From Chloroflexota bacterium (lineage in GTDB: Bacteria; Chloroflexota; Anaerolineae; Promineifilales; Promineifilaceae): a DNA stretch of 15,905 nt. Of this stretch, positions 8,601 to 15,874 are shown in pieces (positions within the stretch are counted from its first letter, which is position 1; every line of letters begins with the position of its first letter). The translations under genes and the position numbers were made by a program. The notes under the pieces were generated by a model that saw only the letters and a list, made by a program, of their open reading frames with translations, did no database searches and was not told where the DNA came from. The DNA is taken from contig JAUVOB010000001.1 of the NCBI GenBank assembly GCA_030599405.1, forward strand, positions 1-15,905, read 5' to 3'.

Positions 8601-8960
8601 AACACTAACACTTACTGGATATCCATTGACCGGCTGTTGGAACTGTTTGGTCTTACTCGCGCTGAACTTGACGATGAGGTACTTGTGGCCACGGCCGTCC
8701 GAAAGCTAGCTACCAGAATGCCCACCTATATCACGATCAAGGATGTAAAGAAGCGTTGGGGACACGGGCAAGAAGATATCTACCCCGTAACCCAATTCGA
8801 AAAACTGTGGGGAGATATGACCGCTTTGCCCGAGATGGACTGCTCCTATGTCGTTGTTCCCAGGCTGCGCGGGCAACAGTTGAAAGAGGTCGCGCACCTC
8901 GATGGCTGGCTTCGCGATGGATCGGCTACCTACCTGGAATCTCTGTGTGAGTGGGGGTGA
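5640..8960 (+). CDS. fusion of a GHMP sugar kinase-like (fucokinase-like) module and a UDPGP-type sugar-1-phosphate uridylyltransferase module
   Basis: The product is about 1,106 residues. Residues 1-175 are largely helical with no recognised family. Residues about 176-590 resemble the GHMP kinase half of L-fucokinase: [11 protein letters not shown] (180-190), a P-K-G-S ATP loop (313-316), G-G-G-W-Q-D (368-373) and the C-terminal G-G-M-A-G-G-G (528-534). After a linker (G-L-A-K-N-R-L-P near 690), residues about 730-1106 match UDPGP pyrophosphorylases: L-A-G-G-A-G-S-R (738-745), H-N-I-D-T-L-G (920-926), E-V-I-T-R (947-951) and N-T-N-T-Y-W (988-993). The expected role is phosphorylating a sugar at C1 and converting it to a UDP-sugar in the cytoplasm, but the ATP loop lacks its usual glycines (S-R-L-A-V). 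ATG 5640 was chosen because it follows the previous stop by 10 nt; it has no clear ribosome binding site, and an in-frame GTG at 5604 overlapping the previous gene is possible. The sugar cannot be named from sequence. Confidence 0.82.
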   Translation: MSHLIEIITASDPDIRNRSLDAFCRTASRELLLAECTALDEFRRQSDNLYERVRALFFLYAIHRFHLPLKEGMDQGGIIPFDGYMNLLNRRYQEAIEVFVAEQVGEGPNDSISSALAVAYRGLGFQTLADQVRRSVRSVCGNQWMFRTGHPADHPLRVRHELRRRQNDMFPILREVTPVRMDLTHSGWSDIFFLGMDFPEGARVINTSIDLSVRHNGRSTPPAPPVEAYFRVIDEPLLRLTSVDLGATAVVTSLSEIFDFARDYLGLLKAAVIASGIVPPGMEGAGQPLADLLAQLVGPGYGIEIVSRVNDIPKGSRLAVSTSLLASLIAVCMRATGQAENLTGKLSENERRLVAARAILGEWLGGSGGGWQDSGGVWPSMKLISGELSGPSDPEYGTSRGRLLPSHRIFTDDEVSAETRRQLQDSLVLVHGGMAQDVGPILEMVTEKYLLRSEAEWAGRQEAISILDEVVELLRQGDVQAIGNATDRNFHGPIQTIIPWTGNLYTDLLNQRVKAEFGDDFWGFWMLGGMAGGGMGFIFNPLRKEEAQDRLQHIMSETKQELERAVPFAMEPVVYDFSINELGTYAELSVGDAALMPPGYYALIVPSLLRMDMGRLPLFRRAELDRFGEACRNEPELGGMVQMLFDRLLPRELDDGGSVQDLDTLLNEFGFDRMQHEQIRADLRGGRIGLAKNRLPVNSQIEDVTPEDLYDATGGMAEVWHDLGTDAMANGAVAVVSLAGGAGSRWTKGAGVVKALNPFAKLGGVHRNFVEVHLAKSRRMGRKVGKTIPHVITTSYLTHDPIASYLAREDNYHYPGPLLLSPGRVVGLRMIPMVRDLRFAWEETAQQLLDEQAQKVVDGLHNALIGWARQMGEGNDYSDNLPMQCLHPVGHWYEIPNLMRNGVLARLLSVRPELQYLMVHNIDTLGVDVDPAILGSHIDRGSAWTSEVITRQIEDRGGGLARVDGHVRLIEGLALPREEIEFDLSYYNTNTYWISIDRLLELFGLTRAELDDEVLVATAVRKLATRMPTYITIKDVKKRWGHGQEDIYPVTQFEKLWGDMTALPEMDCSYVVVPRLRGQQLKEVAHLDGWLRDGSATYLESLCEWG

Positions 8961-9099
8961 TCCGTCGTTAGCCGGGTATGTTAGTACGGGATCCAAGTGT
9001 TTGTTGTCTTAATAACCAGCTATTTGGTTGTTGCGATAGAAGCGGTAATCCTACTGGCGATGAATTGACACCAATTAGAAAAAGGTGTGACCGATTACT

Positions 9100-9118
9100 G
9101 AGAGAATTGCATCCTCTC
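9100..9118. terminator. weak hairpin between convergent genes
   Basis: GAGAG (9100-9104) can pair with CTCTC (9114-9118) around a 9-nt loop, with TT following. It sits between the convergent end of the fusion gene and the minus-strand fragment. There is no long T tract, so it is at best a weak terminator. ACACC/GGTGT (9068-9072 with 9084-9088) is a second small hairpin nearby. Confidence 0.25.
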
Positions 9119-9121
9119 TTC

Positions 9122-9385
9122 CTACTCTAGCCATTCAAAACTCTGAGCTATTATTTCGAATAGTTCCTCGTATTCGTCGCTCAATTCAGAGAGCGTACCA
9201 AACGTTACGATAATCAGCTTACGATCAACGATTATCAAATACTGAGCATTCTCCTTTTTTACGGTTCCAATGATCTCGTTAACCTTCATCTGGTACGTCA
9301 ATTTTGCGGCCGAGATGCCACCAATTTTCAACCTCTGCACTCGAATCGAATCGGCGAGATCAAATACACTTTCTATCTGAGGCAC
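9122..9385 (-). pseudogene. C-terminal fragment of a PsbP/DUF1795-like secreted protein (probably 5'-truncated)
   Basis: The 87-residue frame from GTG 9385 reads like the C-terminal third of small secreted PsbP-like/DUF1795 lipoproteins: a strand with L-I-I-V, then I-I-V-T-F-G-T, then Y-E-E-L-F-E-I-I and a final Q-S-F-E-W-L-E. The resemblance is from memory of the pattern and is not secure. Full-length relatives are about 150-200 residues and carry a signal peptide; none is present here. The frame stays open for another 17 codons upstream, up to a TAG near 9437. AAGGAGGGG (9402-9410) lies 15 nt before the GTG, too far for a good start. It is more likely a decayed remnant than a working gene, though a short cytoplasmic protein cannot be excluded. 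Confidence 0.45.
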
Positions 9386-9430
9386 TGTTAGACCAACCGT
9401 CCCCTCCTTCGTAGCTTTCTGCTGCCGGCG

Positions 9431-9935
9431 GATCGACTATTGCTCGGTAAACTACACAGAGGATTTTCCGTTATTTGCCGAACGGGTGTCAGAACGCATA
9501 GCGTGAGTGCGAGAGAATCCGATCGTAACGGACGAGCCAGGTAAAGACGATCAAATGGACATGAGCGCGATGCCCTGGGTGTCTTTCACCAGCGTTATGC
9601 ATCCGCTTCAAATGAACCCTCCTGATTCTGTGCCGAGGATCGCCTGGGGGAAGGTCTTCGAAGAAAGGCTTATCCTGAAGATGCCGCTGAGTGTTCAGGT
9701 CCACCACGCCCTTCTGGATGGTATACACCTCGGGAGGTATTATTCACTTGTGCAGGAGTACCTTGACCATCCGGAGAACTTATTTGTTGACCGTTTGGGG
9801 CTTAGTAATGTAATCCATTCCCGCCTTCCACTGAGCACGTTGACTTCAGCATCCAACCGGGGTTCGCAGGCTACCCGGGCATCAATTGGAAAGCAAAACT
9901 TAGGGGCTAAGGCAGGGGACAGGGGATTCGTCTAG
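9431..9935 (+). pseudogene. chloramphenicol O-acetyltransferase (CatA-like) remnant with frameshift, stop and 5' truncation
   Basis: The segment 9510-9790 encodes the C-terminal part of a trimeric chloramphenicol acetyltransferase: P-W-V-S-F-T-S, then S-V-P-R-I-A-W-G-K, then the catalytic V-H-H-A-L-L-D-G-I-H (His codons 9702-9707, Asp codon 9717). Family members are about 215 residues and use this His to deprotonate the drug's hydroxyl for acetyl-CoA transfer. Upstream, homologous-looking sequence continues in two pieces: one frame gives Y-C-S-V-N-Y-T-E-D-F-P-L-F-A-E up to 9481. One extra A in the AAA run at 9480-9482 then shifts into R-V-S-E-R-I-A, which ends at an in-frame TGA (9504-9506). 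The first half of the enzyme is missing. After about 9790 the frame runs into unrelated sequence until 9935. An expressed 142-residue fragment from GTG 9507 would lack the fold needed for activity. Confidence 0.8.
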
Positions 9936-10043
9936 CAACCTAGGCGCTTGCCAGCAACCTGAAAGCAATTCAGATCCTACTAGCGAAACCTGTTTGAAAG
10001 GTCGGGTAAATGATCGTCGCCGTGCCGGATCTCGCTCTGATTA

Positions 10044-11036
10044 TCAGGTGACAAAATCCTGGAGGTAGGCGGCAAGCAGAGCCAACAAACCCAGAGAAAA
10101 GTTGTAGCCAACATGCACAAAAATGGTAATTGTTGTGCTGTAATAACGCCTCATAACTCCAAGGACGATGGCGATCAACACGACAAATAGTGTAACAGGC
10201 GTATAGCCATATTGGATGTGGATGAGGGCGAAGAGGATGGAAGTGAATCCCAGGCCTAACGCTGGTTGGAGCGCACCCCTGAAGAGCAGTTCCTCGCCGA
10301 TTCCGGTTGCTAGGGCTATCACAAACCACTCCCATACCGTATCGATTTCAGTGAGCAATGTAGCGCTAACATCCTCAAGTATCTTTGATTGTTCGGGGTT
10401 TAGGATTCCCCAGATTAATCCAGCGCATGCCTGAAGCATGACCAGGATGAAGATCAGGCTTACTGCAACTAATATCTGCATCGGTTGAGGGCGTTCAAGG
10501 CCTAGCCGTTTTGCCAATTCACGACCACGACGCCTTAATATGAAACCGACGCCGAACAGGGCAACTACCGCAAACAGGAGTTCAGATAGGACCAAGAAGT
10601 ATAATGGCGCCGGCTCGGCCGACTCTGCCAACCCTGACAGACCCCCTTGGCTTAACAGCAATGCGGAGTAGCCCATCAAGTAAACGGACAAGACGAGGGC
10701 TAACGAATGCACGGGGGATTCTGGATTCAACGGCATTATACGTGCTAATATCTGTCGCACTTTTTCGACGGATAGGACCATGGCCCATCCACCCGTAATC
10801 GCTAGAACCAGCCCGAAGGCGCGTGTATCCAGCAGATTAATCGATATATCAGCCGCTTGCTGATAGATACCAGGCGGGATCAGCACGAACATGGTCCCGA
10901 GGAAAAGGATCAGGGCGCTGATGAGGAAGAGGAATGCGTCGAACGCCAATTTCTCGATCCTTCGATTCCTGACATATAGGATGTTAGCCAGTAAAATAAT
11001 GGCCAACATCAATGTACCTATGATCAGAATGTCCAC
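10044..11036 (-). CDS. CPBP (CAAX protease/bacteriocin-processing) family intramembrane metalloprotease
   Basis: The 330-residue protein is strongly hydrophobic, with about eight predicted transmembrane segments. The Abi/CPBP glutamate motif E-E-L-L-F-R (E248, E249, R253) and the metal-binding histidines H273 (A-L-I-H-I-Q) and H308 with N312 (H-V-G-Y-N) are all present, so an active type-II CAAX prenyl-endopeptidase-like membrane protease is expected. Substrates of bacterial members vary (bacteriocin self-immunity, protein maturation) and cannot be inferred here. The start is a GTG with AAGGA about 10 nt upstream. It is transcribed divergently from the exonuclease gene; the shared upstream region carries a 14-bp palindrome. 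Confidence 0.9.
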   Translation of the reverse strand: MDILIIGTLMLAIILLANILYVRNRRIEKLAFDAFLFLISALILFLGTMFVLIPPGIYQQAADISINLLDTRAFGLVLAITGGWAMVLSVEKVRQILARIMPLNPESPVHSLALVLSVYLMGYSALLLSQGGLSGLAESAEPAPLYFLVLSELLFAVVALFGVGFILRRRGRELAKRLGLERPQPMQILVAVSLIFILVMLQACAGLIWGILNPEQSKILEDVSATLLTEIDTVWEWFVIALATGIGEELLFRGALQPALGLGFTSILFALIHIQYGYTPVTLFVVLIAIVLGVMRRYYSTTITIFVHVGYNFSLGLLALLAAYLQDFVT

Positions 11037-11063
11037 GTGACTTAGTCCTTATTCATTGGCAAT

Positions 11064-11077
11064 CGCCATCGATGGCG
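11064..11077. promoter_or_regulatory. 14-bp perfect palindrome upstream of the CPBP protease gene
   Basis: CGCCATCGATGGCG is a perfect 14-bp palindrome located 28 bp before the GTG start of the minus-strand protease gene. The position suits an operator for a dimeric regulator overlapping the 5' leader. No matching second copy was seen in the window. Confidence 0.4.
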
Positions 11078-11246
11078 CACGGCGGCTGGTCAATAGATAA
11101 CGGCGACAAGTATAAATCATCTACATACAATAACCAGGAAGCCCTCTCAGCACCGAGATCCTCTAGGGTGACGGTGATTTAGCGGACAGGGCTATCATTG
11201 CCATGCTTGGAACCGTTACTCATGCGAAGTTCTCTATGAAGCGCCA

Positions 11247-11312
11247 ATGCAAAGAGCAACCGGCATTTTTATTCACATTACGTAATCGCCTCTTCTCGGT
11301 TGCTCTTCGCAT
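11247..11312. repeat. long inverted repeat (16-bp arms, one mismatch) around a central 10-bp palindrome
   Basis: The arms at 11247-11262 and 11297-11312 are complementary at 15 of 16 positions (core AAGAGCAACCG / CGGTTGCTCTT). The 34-nt spacer includes the perfect palindrome ATTACGTAAT (11277-11286), placed almost at its centre. It ends about 30 bp before the exonuclease ATG. It could be an extended operator, a leader stem-loop or a small transposon relic. The rest of the 11037-11342 gap shows only the 11064 palindrome. Confidence 0.65.
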
Positions 11313-11342
11313 CTCTTGCTCCTCACCGTAGATAGACATAAA

Positions 11343-12698
11343 ATGAGGGCCATGGAAGACGACCTCGAAAGAAAGCTGCGCCGTCTCGGCGTCGTTAAAG
11401 GAACCGAGAACCTTAGACATGAAGCCGAGAAGCTCTCAGGTTCTTCGCGGATTCGGGATCGGGTCGCCTATCATGACACTCGATCTTCTGAAGGAGAAGC
11501 CGGGCACATATCCGTGTTATTACCAGGCGCTTATCTTGCAGAAAACGAATTGGGAGCCTGTCTGGTACTAGATCACGTCTTTCCCTCCGATTACCAGCAT
11601 GGGCAACTGATCTTGGGCGAACTACTGGACCTCTCGACGAATTTTCAAGCGGCCTTCTTTGGTGATCGACGGCTGGCCAAGATGTCCTTCGACGAGTTTA
11701 TCTTTCTCGATACAGAAACAACAGGACTGATGGGCGCCGGCACGTTCGCCTTTATGGTTGGAGTTGCCTTCATTGAGCATGATGGCGATCAATCGGTGTT
11801 TATCGTTCGGCAGTATTTCCTGAGAGACCAAGCAGACGAGCCGGCGATGCTGCTTTTCCTTGCCGATTTGTTATCGGAACGACCCGGGCTGATAACTTTT
11901 AACGGCCGCTCCTTTGATCTACCTCTGCTCGACAAACGCTACGTGATCCAACGTCTAGACAACCGGATCGGTGACTTGGTTGACCGGCCACATATTGATC
12001 TACTACATCCAGCCCGCCGTCTCTGGCGGAGGAGAATAGGCTCGTGCTCGCTTAGTTCCCTTGAGCAGAAAATACTTAAATTGAAGCGGAGCCAGGAAGA
12101 TGTACCTGGGTGGATGATACCTGGCCTGTACATGGATTATCTGCGCAGCGGGGACGCGACCGAACTGCTCAGGGTCTTCTACCATAATCGGCTCGATATG
12201 CTATCAATGGTGGTCCTCACCGCCCAGATAATCTACCAGTTCGAGCAACCCCAGAAGATCGATGATCCAATAGACTTGCTAAGCCTGGCTCGATGGCAGA
12301 ATGCTCTTGGCATGACCGGTGAAGCGGAATCCACCTTGCTCCATGCCGCGACGCAGGAAATGCCTCTGGAGCATTTCCACTTGGCTTTACATGAGATGGG
12401 TATGCTCCTTAAACGATCCGGCCGGCGGCAGGAAGCGGCGCTGCAGTGGCAACAGATCGCGGTAACTCACGTCGAAGGAATGACTCAGAGCCAGCTTGCC
12501 CTTGAAGCGCACGTCGAATTGGCTAAATATTTTGAGTGGCATCAGCGCGACCTAAAAGAAGCGCATCGCTGGACCCAATTGGCGATCTTATTAGTAACCG
12601 GCTGGGGATCAAGAAGATCGAGTCTGGTGATTGCCGAACTCCGGCACCGCTTGGCGCGTCTCGAACGAAAGTTAATCCGAAGTGATCTTTCTAATTAA
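11343..12698 (+). CDS. DEDDh-type RNase H-like exonuclease (YprB family) with helical C-terminal repeats
   Basis: The 451-residue protein carries a DnaQ-like 3'-5' exonuclease core of the YprB/RNase_H_2 type. Acidic metal ligands are visible: F-L-D-T-E-T-T-G (D123, E125), F-N-G-R-S-F-D (D192) and H-N-R-L-D (H281, D285), completing a DEDDh set. Between them, the H-I-D-L-L-H-P-A-R-R-L-W segment is typical of YprB proteins. Residues about 300-440 are alpha-helical and resemble TPR repeats, probably for partner binding. A nuclease acting on DNA or RNA ends in the cytoplasm is expected; the substrate is unknown. The start is uncertain: ATG 11343 is used, while ATG 11352 and TTG 11316 are in frame, and none has a convincing ribosome binding site. 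The next gene starts 1 nt after this stop. Confidence 0.88.
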   Translation: MRAMEDDLERKLRRLGVVKGTENLRHEAEKLSGSSRIRDRVAYHDTRSSEGEAGHISVLLPGAYLAENELGACLVLDHVFPSDYQHGQLILGELLDLSTNFQAAFFGDRRLAKMSFDEFIFLDTETTGLMGAGTFAFMVGVAFIEHDGDQSVFIVRQYFLRDQADEPAMLLFLADLLSERPGLITFNGRSFDLPLLDKRYVIQRLDNRIGDLVDRPHIDLLHPARRLWRRRIGSCSLSSLEQKILKLKRSQEDVPGWMIPGLYMDYLRSGDATELLRVFYHNRLDMLSMVVLTAQIIYQFEQPQKIDDPIDLLSLARWQNALGMTGEAESTLLHAATQEMPLEHFHLALHEMGMLLKRSGRRQEAALQWQQIAVTHVEGMTQSQLALEAHVELAKYFEWHQRDLKEAHRWTQLAILLVTGWGSRRSSLVIAELRHRLARLERKLIRSDLSN

Positions 12699-12699
12699 A

Positions 12700-13833
12700 A
12701 TGGGCGGCGAAATTAGACGGGGCAGATCTGTTAGGTTTCCCATTCTGTTATCGGTGGGTGTCATCGTCGTTTTTGGGCTTGCCCTCTCAGGATGTAGCCC
12801 ACCTGAGATCCTACTGATGCCGACTATCGCCTCGAGCGCTCAGGTGCCAGACGTGCCAAATTCAGAAGTGTGGAGCTTGTCGGTGCCGGTTACCTATACC
12901 GCTGCCGCGCCAGCTTGGGTGGTTACCGCCGGTGTGGCTACCGGCGAGCCAACGGTGATGCCTACACCCACCCTGCGGGTAACCTATACGCCCAGCCCCG
13001 TACCGGTCGTACCTTCCGAGTACCGTCCAAGAGATGTGGGAGCGCCATTCGTTGAAAGCCCGCCGGAGAGTGTTCCCTGCGATGGAGAGGGTTTTTATTT
13101 TCGTAGCCGCTTTCCTAGCGAAGTAGGCGGCAGTTGGCGTGAGTACCACGGCTATCTTCCACCGTGCTATGGACATGACGGCCGGGTATACCCGGTAGTC
13201 TATCTCATACACGGCTCGGTCCAGACCGATAGCCATTGGCTTGACTTGGGGCTGGCGAGGGTAATCGACGAAGGTATTGCTAGTGGGCGCTATCCACCAT
13301 TTATCGCCATCATGCCCTTCAGCGACAGACTAGGGAATATGAGTTCTGGAGGGGATAACAGCATCGAGGACATAACCGTCAATTACTTATTGCCCTTCGT
13401 CGAAAATTACTACTGTACCTGGAATGAAAAATCAGGACGTTCCATTGGCGGCATCTCGCGCGGAGGTTATTGGGCTTTAGAGATCGCCTTTCGTCAGGCG
13501 GAGCTCTTCGGCGCCGTCGCCGGACATAGCAGTCATCTGCGATTTGAGACCGATTCGGCTAAGTACAATCCGCTAGCTACCTATGCTACGGCCGACCTCT
13601 CGAATATGAGAATATGGCTTGACAGAGGCCAGAAGGATTTTCTCCGCGTGGGACAGGAGCAATTGCATGAGAGCTTGTCCGATCTAAGAATTCGGCACGA
13701 GTACCAAATCAATCCCGGGGGACACAGCGATGCCTATTGGGCCACGCACCTGCAAGAATACGTTGACTGGTATGCCAAGGAGTGGCCTTTAGACCGCGAC
13801 GCATATTCTCGGTGCAATTCTCAATTGGGATGA
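12700..13833 (+). CDS. esterase-family (alpha/beta hydrolase) lipoprotein
   Basis: The 377-residue product begins with a basic segment, a hydrophobic stretch and the lipobox L-S-G-C (cysteine about residue 32), so it should be a lipid-anchored extracytoplasmic protein. A variable Pro/Thr-rich region with T-P-T-P-T runs to about residue 105. The rest is a putative esterase (esterase D/PF00756-like) domain: V-Y-L-I-H-G oxyanion segment, nucleophile elbow G-I-S-R-G-G (S253), D313 in G-Q-K-D and H342 in G-G-H-S-D. The triad is intact, so hydrolysis or transfer of an ester is likely, with unknown substrate. ATG 12700 follows the exonuclease stop by 1 nt and is probably translated by coupling; GTG 12682 is an overlapping alternative. 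No functional link to the exonuclease is obvious. Confidence 0.87.
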   Translation: MGGEIRRGRSVRFPILLSVGVIVVFGLALSGCSPPEILLMPTIASSAQVPDVPNSEVWSLSVPVTYTAAAPAWVVTAGVATGEPTVMPTPTLRVTYTPSPVPVVPSEYRPRDVGAPFVESPPESVPCDGEGFYFRSRFPSEVGGSWREYHGYLPPCYGHDGRVYPVVYLIHGSVQTDSHWLDLGLARVIDEGIASGRYPPFIAIMPFSDRLGNMSSGGDNSIEDITVNYLLPFVENYYCTWNEKSGRSIGGISRGGYWALEIAFRQAELFGAVAGHSSHLRFETDSAKYNPLATYATADLSNMRIWLDRGQKDFLRVGQEQLHESLSDLRIRHEYQINPGGHSDAYWATHLQEYVDWYAKEWPLDRDAYSRCNSQLG

Positions 13834-14030
13834 CCGGTTAAGGGAGCGGAAAGAAAGGCAATCATCTGTGAAACTCTGGTATTCAGATGGCGCCGTGACC
13901 AGGCTCAAGTTCCTATATGTTGCTCGACTATGATAGAATATATACATCGTGCACGCCGACAAAACGTAGTGGTTTTCACACCTTCAATAGAAAAATCCAA
14001 GGTTGTGACGGGCGATTAGGACCGCGATTT

Positions 14031-14951
14031 ATGGCTGAAGTAGGAAGTCAACAGGCAAAAGTGCTGGCGGTCGTCAATAGAAAGGGGGGAGTAGGCAAGA
14101 CGACCACGGCTGTCAATCTGGCCCACGGCCTCTCTCGCAAACTTATTCAACGAGTTAGGCCCAAAGATCTCGACCGCGTTCCCGATCTGGACCACCTTTA
14201 CCAGTACAGGGATCGTCACTATTATGTTGAAGGGCATGTGCTGCTAATCGACCTTGATCCCCAAGGCCATTGTTCCCGAGCTCTGGGTGTAGAGACCGGA
14301 GATGCCGATGTCGGTGAGGTGCTCCTGGGGCGCCAATATCTTAACAGGGCTGTCGTACCAGCCGACAAATCAGCTGAACGCCTTCCACGACCGAATTTGT
14401 GGTTACTACCGTCCTCGGACAACCTAGAAGATGCCAAAGACAATCTGCGCAGCCGGTCATTTGAATACATCGTAACCGGACATGAGAATAGAGACGAGTG
14501 GCTGCTCTCGGTTATGCGACAGCGAATCGGCTTTGCTTCTGATCGATTCCTATTCATCATCTTGGATTGCGCGCCAGGATTGGACGTGTTTGCCCATGCT
14601 GTATACCAATTCGCCGAAGCGGCGATAGTCCCGGTCAAACCGGATTTCTTGAGCATGGTTGGCACATCTCATAAGATTAGTGATATTCGCGACGTCCAAT
14701 TGCGAGGGATAAATATCCAGATTCATACAATAGTGCCTACTCTATGCGTTGAGCGGCAAAAACTCGACAGGGAGATGGTTAGCGAATTAAAGCGACTTCA
14801 TGGTGACCTTGTAACCGATCCTATACCTCGAAGCCAACTCGTTGTTGAGGCGACGGCGAATCAAAAGACAGTCTTCGAATACGATCCTTTAATGCGCAAC
14901 CCGGCAACGGCCGCATACCAAAGATTGGTAGACAGAGTGTACTATGGCTAG
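14031..14951 (+). CDS. orphan ParA/Soj-family ATPase
   Basis: The 306-residue product has a deviant Walker A, K-G-G-V-G-K-T-T (K18 signature lysine, K23), Walker A' L-I-D-L-D-P-Q-G (D74, D76), Walker B F-I-I-L-D-C-A-P, and the ParA C-terminal segment (I-P-R-S-Q-L, then V-F-E-Y-D-P). Such ATPases dimerise on ATP, bind DNA or membrane non-specifically and position chromosomes, plasmids or protein cargo. The gap between Walker A and A' is about 20-25 residues longer than usual, with a charged Arg/Asp-rich insert (about 36-66). ATG 14031 is preferred over ATG 13917 because it places Walker A at the usual distance from the N-terminus and has AGGA 9 nt upstream. No parB or parS is seen. The 3' end overlaps the coiled-coil gene by 8 nt, so that protein is the likely partner. 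Confidence 0.9.
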   Translation: MAEVGSQQAKVLAVVNRKGGVGKTTTAVNLAHGLSRKLIQRVRPKDLDRVPDLDHLYQYRDRHYYVEGHVLLIDLDPQGHCSRALGVETGDADVGEVLLGRQYLNRAVVPADKSAERLPRPNLWLLPSSDNLEDAKDNLRSRSFEYIVTGHENRDEWLLSVMRQRIGFASDRFLFIILDCAPGLDVFAHAVYQFAEAAIVPVKPDFLSMVGTSHKISDIRDVQLRGINIQIHTIVPTLCVERQKLDREMVSELKRLHGDLVTDPIPRSQLVVEATANQKTVFEYDPLMRNPATAAYQRLVDRVYYG

Positions 14952-15678
14952 AAAATCAAAATCGAGTGACCAGGATATGGCCCAAGATCCATTGAAAGGA
15001 GTTGCTACCTTCGACCCTGAAGAGGAAAAGAAAAAGGGCAGTGTGACAGCTATACCGGTTTCACCCTTGTCGCCCCTGGGGACTGCACCGGATGCCCGGG
15101 GAACAGAACTCCAACCTGTCGAAGTTGTATTGCTTGAAGCAAACAATCGGATCAAGCAACTCCAATCAAAACTGGCTGACGAACGAGAGAGGAGAAGGGA
15201 GCTTGAAAGCCAGCATTACAAGCTAGAGGCACTCGCCTCGCAGAGCGAGCAATTTACAGAAGAACTCGAGATGGAGCGGGGCAGAAGAAGGGAATTGGAG
15301 CATCAGAACACTGTCATAGAGACAGAGCTGAAGCATTCACGGGCCATGTTGGCGGATCTTGAAGGGGAGCGCGAAGCACGCCTTGAGCTAGAGCGAAAAA
15401 TAGGCTCTTTAGAAGTCCGGGCTCAAAACACAATGGAGCTGGCAGAGGAAGTAGCGGACGCGCGCGAGGCTAGACTTGAACTTGAACGAGATAAGGCGAC
15501 ATTAGAGATTGAGGTGGTGCATGCCCAGAAACTCGAAGCTCTGTTAGTTGAGGAACGCCAGTCTCGAGCAAACGCCCAGATGAGAGCCTCAACTGCCGAG
15601 GCGAAGCTTGCCCAAATGGAGGGGGAGAGGTCCGCTCGCGACAGTAAAAATCGAGGTCGCTTCTGGAGCAGGGGATAA
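14944..15678 (+). CDS. coiled-coil protein, probable ParA partner
   Basis: The 244-residue product has a charged, disordered N-terminus (about 1-55). A continuous coiled coil (about 57-235) follows, rich in Glu, Arg, Leu and Ala, with a recurring E-R-x-x-R-x-E-L-E module (near residues 78, 115, 142, 175). It ends in a basic tail R-F-W-S-R-G. There is no transmembrane segment or enzyme motif. The ATG overlaps the last 8 nt of the ParA gene (ATGGCTAG), so translation should be coupled and production matched. By analogy with other ParA/MinD systems, it may be a scaffold, adaptor or cargo-binding partner; this is inference. No recognised family name applies. Confidence 0.85.
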   Translation: MARKSKSSDQDMAQDPLKGVATFDPEEEKKKGSVTAIPVSPLSPLGTAPDARGTELQPVEVVLLEANNRIKQLQSKLADERERRRELESQHYKLEALASQSEQFTEELEMERGRRRELEHQNTVIETELKHSRAMLADLEGEREARLELERKIGSLEVRAQNTMELAEEVADAREARLELERDKATLEIEVVHAQKLEALLVEERQSRANAQMRASTAEAKLAQMEGERSARDSKNRGRFWSRG

Positions 15679-15719
15679 ATGAGATACCTGCGTTCGTCAC
15701 AGACACACTTGCCAAAAAA

Positions 15720-15748
15720 TTGACTTCATGATCACTCTCTGATAGACT
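15720..15748 (+). promoter_or_regulatory. sigma70-type promoter
   Basis: TTGACT (15720-15725, 5 of 6) and TAGACT (15743-15748, 4 of 6) are separated by exactly 17 bp. Transcription would start near 15755, just before the strong ribosome binding site at 15763-15771. The gap 15679-15719 holds no gene or terminator that I can see. Confidence 0.6.
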
Positions 15749-15781
15749 TTTTCCATCTTTGTAAAAGGAGGCGCATTGAAT

Positions 15782-15874
15782 ATGGCACAACTTGTGTACG
15801 AAACCATTCCCAGTTTGAGCCTGTGTCAAAATTTGACCCTGTGTCAAACCGATGCGCCTGTAAACCCCGCCTGA
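15782..15874 (+). pseudogene. start of an unidentified gene, possibly interrupted by an insertion-sequence end
   Basis: AAAAGGAGG (15763-15771) is the best ribosome binding site in the window and lies 10 nt before ATG 15782; an in-frame TTG at 15776 is closer. With the promoter at 15720 this looks like a genuine gene start. The frame ends at a TGA after only 30 codons. The first 11 codons are ordinary, but the remainder runs through two tandem 17-bp palindromes, so it does not look like native coding sequence. Either a gene was cut by an inserted element whose end begins near 15814, or this is a small leader ORF. The product cannot be identified. Confidence 0.4.
15814..15848. repeat. two tandem 17-bp imperfect palindromes, 18-bp period
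   Basis: TTTGA[G/C]CCTGTGTCAAA occurs at 15814-15830 and 15832-15848. The second copy is an inverted repeat, TTTGAC and GTCAAA around 5 nt; the first differs by one base. Repeated short sites at an element's end are typical of transposase-binding ends such as those of IS21-family elements, but a tandem operator is also possible. The window ends before this can be decided. Confidence 0.6.

Noticed and set aside
9791-9935. C-terminal extension of the CAT remnant as a new domain
   Set aside because: Homology ends near the normal CAT C-terminus; the rest is Ser/Thr/Gly-rich read-through into non-coding sequence.
11220-11420. 66-codon minus-strand ORF over the inverted repeat
   Set aside because: It overlaps the start of the exonuclease gene and has no motif or ribosome site support.
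13917-14030. ATG 13917 as start of the ParA gene
   Set aside because: It would add 38 residues before Walker A with no family support; this stretch also holds a promoter-like TATGAT (13929-13934) with a poor -35 box.
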